Below, piece after piece: positions 61,558 to 64,000 of a stretch of DNA of 64,000 nucleotides. Position numbers and translations under genes: made by a program. Each line of letters opens with the position of its first letter. Positions within the stretch are counted from its first letter, which is position 1. The stretch is taken from NCBI GenBank assembly GCA_902363255.1, contig CABIZO010000002.1, positions 668,037 through 732,036 on the forward strand, written 5' to 3'. Below the pieces are notes generated by a model. It had not been told where the DNA came from and ran no database searches. It saw nothing but the letters and a program-made list of their open reading frames with translations. Source of the DNA: Peptostreptococcaceae bacterium. Its GTDB lineage: Bacteria > Bacillota > Clostridia > Peptostreptococcales > Peptostreptococcaceae.

Positions 61558-62337
61558 ATGAAAAAATTACTTTTTGATGAGGATATAAAAATAGAAATAC
61601 ACTCATGTGATAAAAAAATAACCTTCAAAGAAGAGAAGATAATAATGGCAGGACCTTGTGCAATAGAAAGTTATGATCAACTTTTAAAAACAGCTAAATT
61701 TGTTAAATCTCAAGGAGCTAATATACTTAGAGGTGGGGCCTTTAAGCCAAGAACTTCACCATCCTCATTTAAAGGACTAAAAGAAGAAGGTCTAGAAATT
61801 TTAAAAGCAGTAAAAGAAGAAACTAAACTAGCTGTAATTACAGAACTTATGGATGTTAGAGATTTGGAAAAACTTTATGAAGTAAGTGACATAATTCAAA
61901 TAGGTTCGAGAAATATGCAAAACTTCACCTTACTTACGGAGGTAGGAAAGCATGATAAGCCTGTTATGTTAAAAAGAGGAATAGCAGCTACTATAAGTGA
62001 ATGGATTGGAGCAGCCGAATACATTGCTCACGAAGGGAATCAAAAAATTATAATGTGTGAAAGAGGTATAAGAACTTATAATGACTATACTAGAAACACA
62101 CTTGATTTAGCAGCAGTTCCAATTATCCATAAAGAAACGGGTTTACCTGTAATAGTAGATCCAAGTCATGGAACGGGAATTAGAGAACTGGTAAAACCAA
62201 TGTCCCTTGCTGCTATGGCTTGTGGAGCAGATGGTTTAATGATAGAAGTTCATCCAAATCCAAGTGAAGCATTGTCAGATGGAATGCAATCACTTCATTT
62301 TGATGAATTTGAAGATTTAATGAATAGTTTAAAATAA
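61558..62337 (+). CDS. aroF: second DAHP synthase (no N-terminal regulatory domain)
   Basis: 260 residues, the bare KDO8P/DAHP barrel with AGPCAIES, LRGGAFKPRTSPSSFKG, IGSRNMQNF, KRGIAATISE, CERGIRTYNDYTRNT and DPSHGTGIRE. It lacks the ferredoxin-like feedback domain of the enzyme at 9310. ATG 61558 is chosen over the TTG at 61555; AAGGAG (61542-61547) serves either. Last gene of the PABA operon, which gives folate synthesis a DAHP supply perhaps free of Phe/Tyr feedback (inference). Confidence 0.9.
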   Translation: MKKLLFDEDIKIEIHSCDKKITFKEEKIIMAGPCAIESYDQLLKTAKFVKSQGANILRGGAFKPRTSPSSFKGLKEEGLEILKAVKEETKLAVITELMDVRDLEKLYEVSDIIQIGSRNMQNFTLLTEVGKHDKPVMLKRGIAATISEWIGAAEYIAHEGNQKIIMCERGIRTYNDYTRNTLDLAAVPIIHKETGLPVIVDPSHGTGIRELVKPMSLAAMACGADGLMIEVHPNPSEALSDGMQSLHFDEFEDLMNSLK

Positions 62338-62363
62338 TAAAAATCAAAATAATATGGATAAAT

Positions 62364-62395
62364 AAAAATAGTAGTTATTTTAACTACTATTTTTT
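62364..62395 (+). terminator. terminator of the PABA operon
   Basis: AAAAATAGTAGTTA (62364-62377) pairs with TAACTACTATTTTT (62381-62394). Confidence 0.88.
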
Positions 62396-62496
62396 GCTTT
62401 AAGTTGACCATAATAAAGAATAAGTTTTAAAATAAATAATGATTTTATATAAAATAAGTGTATAATATAAGTTGATTAAATTTAAAGGAGCAATAA

Positions 62497-63765
62497 ATGA
62501 AAACATTTAATAATTTAGGACTAAATGAAAAATTAATAAAAGGTCTAGAAAAACAAAATATAACAGAACCAACAAAGGTTCAATCATTAACAATAGAAAA
62601 AATAATTGAAAACAAAGACTTACTAGTAAACAGCGAAACAGGAAGTGGAAAAACTTTAGCTTATTTACTACCAATGTTTGAAAAAATAGACACTACAAAG
62701 AAAGATCCTCAGGTATTAGTACTTGCACCTACTCATGAGCTTGTGATGCAAATAGCAAATGAAGCAAAACAATTAGCAGAAAACTCAAATATGGATGTAA
62801 ATACTTTTGCTATAATAGGAGAAGTAAACATACAAAAACAAATAAAAAATATAAAATCAGTAAAACCTCACATAGTTGTAGGAACTGCTGGTAGACTTCT
62901 TGATTTAATTCAGCAGAAAAAACTAAAAGTTCACGAAGTAAAAACTATAATACTAGATGAAGTTGATAGTTTAGTTACTAGAAAAGGTGAAGCAATAGTA
63001 GAAAAAATAATAAAAACTACTTTAAGAGATAGACAGCTTTTAGGATTTACTGCCAGCTTAGATGAAAAATCTGAGAGTTTCTGCGACTATATGATGAAAG
63101 ATATGGAAATTATAAGAGTAACTGATGAATCAGCTATAAATCCAAACATAAATCATATTTACATTTATGGAGATAGAAGAGAAAAATTCACAAATCTTAG
63201 AAAATCTTTATCTGCAGCAAAAGCTAAAAGAGCTATAGTTTTCGTAAATGATGAAGACAGTATAGAAGTTATAAATGAAAAACTTAATTATCACAACTAC
63301 AAATCTGTATGTATTTCAGGAAAAATGAGTAAAGAAGACAGAAAAAATGCAATGACATCTTTTAGAAGTGGAAAAGCTAATATTTTAGTTTCTTCTGATT
63401 TATCTGCTAGAGGTCTTGATATACCTGATGTAAGTCAGATATTCAACTTAGATTTTCCTCTTAGCAAAAATGAATACTTACATAGATGTGGTAGAAGTGC
63501 TAGAGGAAATAAAAAAGGTACTGCTATCTCAATAGTTACAAATCAAAATTTAGGAGTTATCAGAGATTACAAAAGACAATTTAAAATTAATATGAAAGCA
63601 GTTGAGCTTAAAAATGGTCAATTTGTAGAGGTTGATTTTAAAGCATTAAAAAAAGAAACCAAAGCAAAAAGAGAAGAGAAAGCTAAGCAAGAAGATAAAG
63701 GCAAAAAAGAAATAAAACAAAAAAGAGAAACAAAATCAAAAAAAGAAAATAAATTTAAAAAATAA
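62497..63765 (+). CDS. DEAD-box ATP-dependent RNA helicase
   Basis: 422 residues. Q-motif with Phe-x-x-Leu (FNNLGLNEKLIKGL), Walker A SETGSGKT (47-53), PTHELVMQI, motif II DEVD (154-157) instead of DEAD, motif III TAS, and the C-terminal domain with ARGLDIPDV and HRCGRSARG. The tail (about 385-422) is a run of Lys/Glu/Arg, expected to bind RNA. Likely in RNA decay or ribosome assembly at low temperature, by analogy with CshA-type helicases. The DEVD variant is uncommon but conserves the metal-binding Asp and Glu. Confidence 0.88.
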   Translation: MKTFNNLGLNEKLIKGLEKQNITEPTKVQSLTIEKIIENKDLLVNSETGSGKTLAYLLPMFEKIDTTKKDPQVLVLAPTHELVMQIANEAKQLAENSNMDVNTFAIIGEVNIQKQIKNIKSVKPHIVVGTAGRLLDLIQQKKLKVHEVKTIILDEVDSLVTRKGEAIVEKIIKTTLRDRQLLGFTASLDEKSESFCDYMMKDMEIIRVTDESAINPNINHIYIYGDRREKFTNLRKSLSAAKAKRAIVFVNDEDSIEVINEKLNYHNYKSVCISGKMSKEDRKNAMTSFRSGKANILVSSDLSARGLDIPDVSQIFNLDFPLSKNEYLHRCGRSARGNKKGTAISIVTNQNLGVIRDYKRQFKINMKAVELKNGQFVEVDFKALKKETKAKREEKAKQEDKGKKEIKQKRETKSKKENKFKK

Positions 63766-63835
63766 ATAATTTTAGGCTAAATTAGTTAATTATGTGATGA
63801 ATATTAATAAAAAATAGCTAGACATTGGGTAGTAC

Positions 63836-64000
63836 TGAACTGCCCCCTGTCAAGTAGACAGTGGAAATAATAAAAATTAAGCAACTAAGGTCTGAGTCCG
63901 ATATTCAATCGGACTTAGGCCTTTTAGTTTTTTCTGTAACCTTCTATTGTTATAAAAGTCTATATAATTATCAATTGCAATTTTTAACTCATCAAAGCTA
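63836..64000 (-). mobile_element. IS3-family insertion sequence, one end (continues beyond window)
   Basis: The right edge carries an IS end: TGAACTGCCCCCTGTCAAGT begins near 63836 in the form of an IS3-type terminal repeat, followed inward by the transposase stop codon. Only one end is visible, so target duplication and the other repeat cannot be checked. Confidence 0.75.
63877..64000 (-). CDS. IS3-family transposase (orfB), C-terminal end; partial
   Basis: The minus strand reads SFDELKIAIDNYIDFYNNRR, then LQKKLKGLSPIEYRTQ and a TAA at 63877-63879. This is the conserved end of the IS3/IS150 DDE transposase (YIxFYNxxR...KLxGxSPxEYR). The N-terminal part with the DDE catalytic residues lies beyond the window. 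Confidence 0.88.
   Translation of the reverse strand, partial: SFDELKIAIDNYIDFYNNRRLQKKLKGLSPIEYRTQTLVA

Noticed and set aside
1..64000. CRISPR array, rRNA, tRNA or intact prophage
   Set aside because: No regularly spaced repeats, no rRNA or tRNA signatures and no structural phage genes were seen on reading the window.

Overview
The window is AT-rich DNA with codon use dominated by A/T-ending codons, strong AAGGAGG-type ribosome sites, frequent TTG/GTG starts and many long hairpin-plus-T-run terminators. With a reverse rubrerythrin, a BioB-like radical SAM enzyme, BceRS-BceAB-type peptide-antibiotic modules, YhgE/Pip, YtrA-type GntR and DUF2935 proteins, this points to an anaerobic low-GC Firmicute of the Clostridia, most like the Peptostreptococcaceae. 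The species cannot be fixed from the sequence alone. I saw no rRNA, tRNA or CRISPR array and no large prophage. The only clear mobile element is the end of an IS3-family insertion sequence at the right edge.

Layout. 1-8 kb: the 3' end of a beta-glucuronidase, a GH3 (NagZ-like) glycosidase behind a GntR/HutC-like palindrome, a Cof-type HAD phosphatase, a DMT transporter, a pair of overlapping deoxynucleoside kinases, and a cysteine-desulfurase-family protein with an Fe-S protein. 8-15 kb: reverse rubrerythrin, then an aromatic amino acid operon (DAHP synthase, aroA, aroC, pheA, tyrA). This operon has a consensus promoter, a 44-codon leader peptide packed with Phe/Tyr/Trp codons and a terminator that can be disrupted by an alternative pairing, which looks like ribosome-mediated attenuation. 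15-20 kb: PTS EIIC-like protein, TetR regulator, pyrC, radical SAM protein and a free-standing FakA-like domain. 20-27 kb: an ABC-2 exporter, then a BceRS/BceAB-like module with two copies of a shared operator, one of them in front of a truncated uppP. 27-36 kb: a repeat-rich lipoprotein, YhgE/Pip with a TetR regulator, a YARHG lipoprotein, a MarR-MATE pair with matching operators, and small genes.

36-50 kb: a YfcC-type transporter with a PepD dipeptidase, an orphan HTH protein flanked by two copies of a promoter-like element, a YtrA-type GntR/ABC/extracytoplasmic-protein operon, a dGTPase, a peptide-deformylase-like protein, a PD-(D/E)XK-like protein and several membrane or exported proteins of unknown function. 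50-56 kb is the most decayed stretch: a frameshifted membrane protein, the start of a Ser/Thr kinase with in-frame stops, and a GNAT acetyltransferase with a stop near its start, among an intact PhzF protein, a soluble PQQ-type sugar dehydrogenase homologue and a DUF2935 protein. 56-64 kb: a MacB-like ABC protein with a direct-repeat promoter, a PABA operon (pabA, pabB, pabC and a second DAHP synthase), a DEAD-box helicase and the IS3 end.

Functionally, the best-linked parts are the two chorismate-pathway operons (one for Phe/Tyr, one for folate, each with its own DAHP synthase) and a group of regulator-plus-exporter modules whose operators can be read in the sequence (BceR-like, MarR, TetR, YtrA-GntR and a tandem direct-repeat box).
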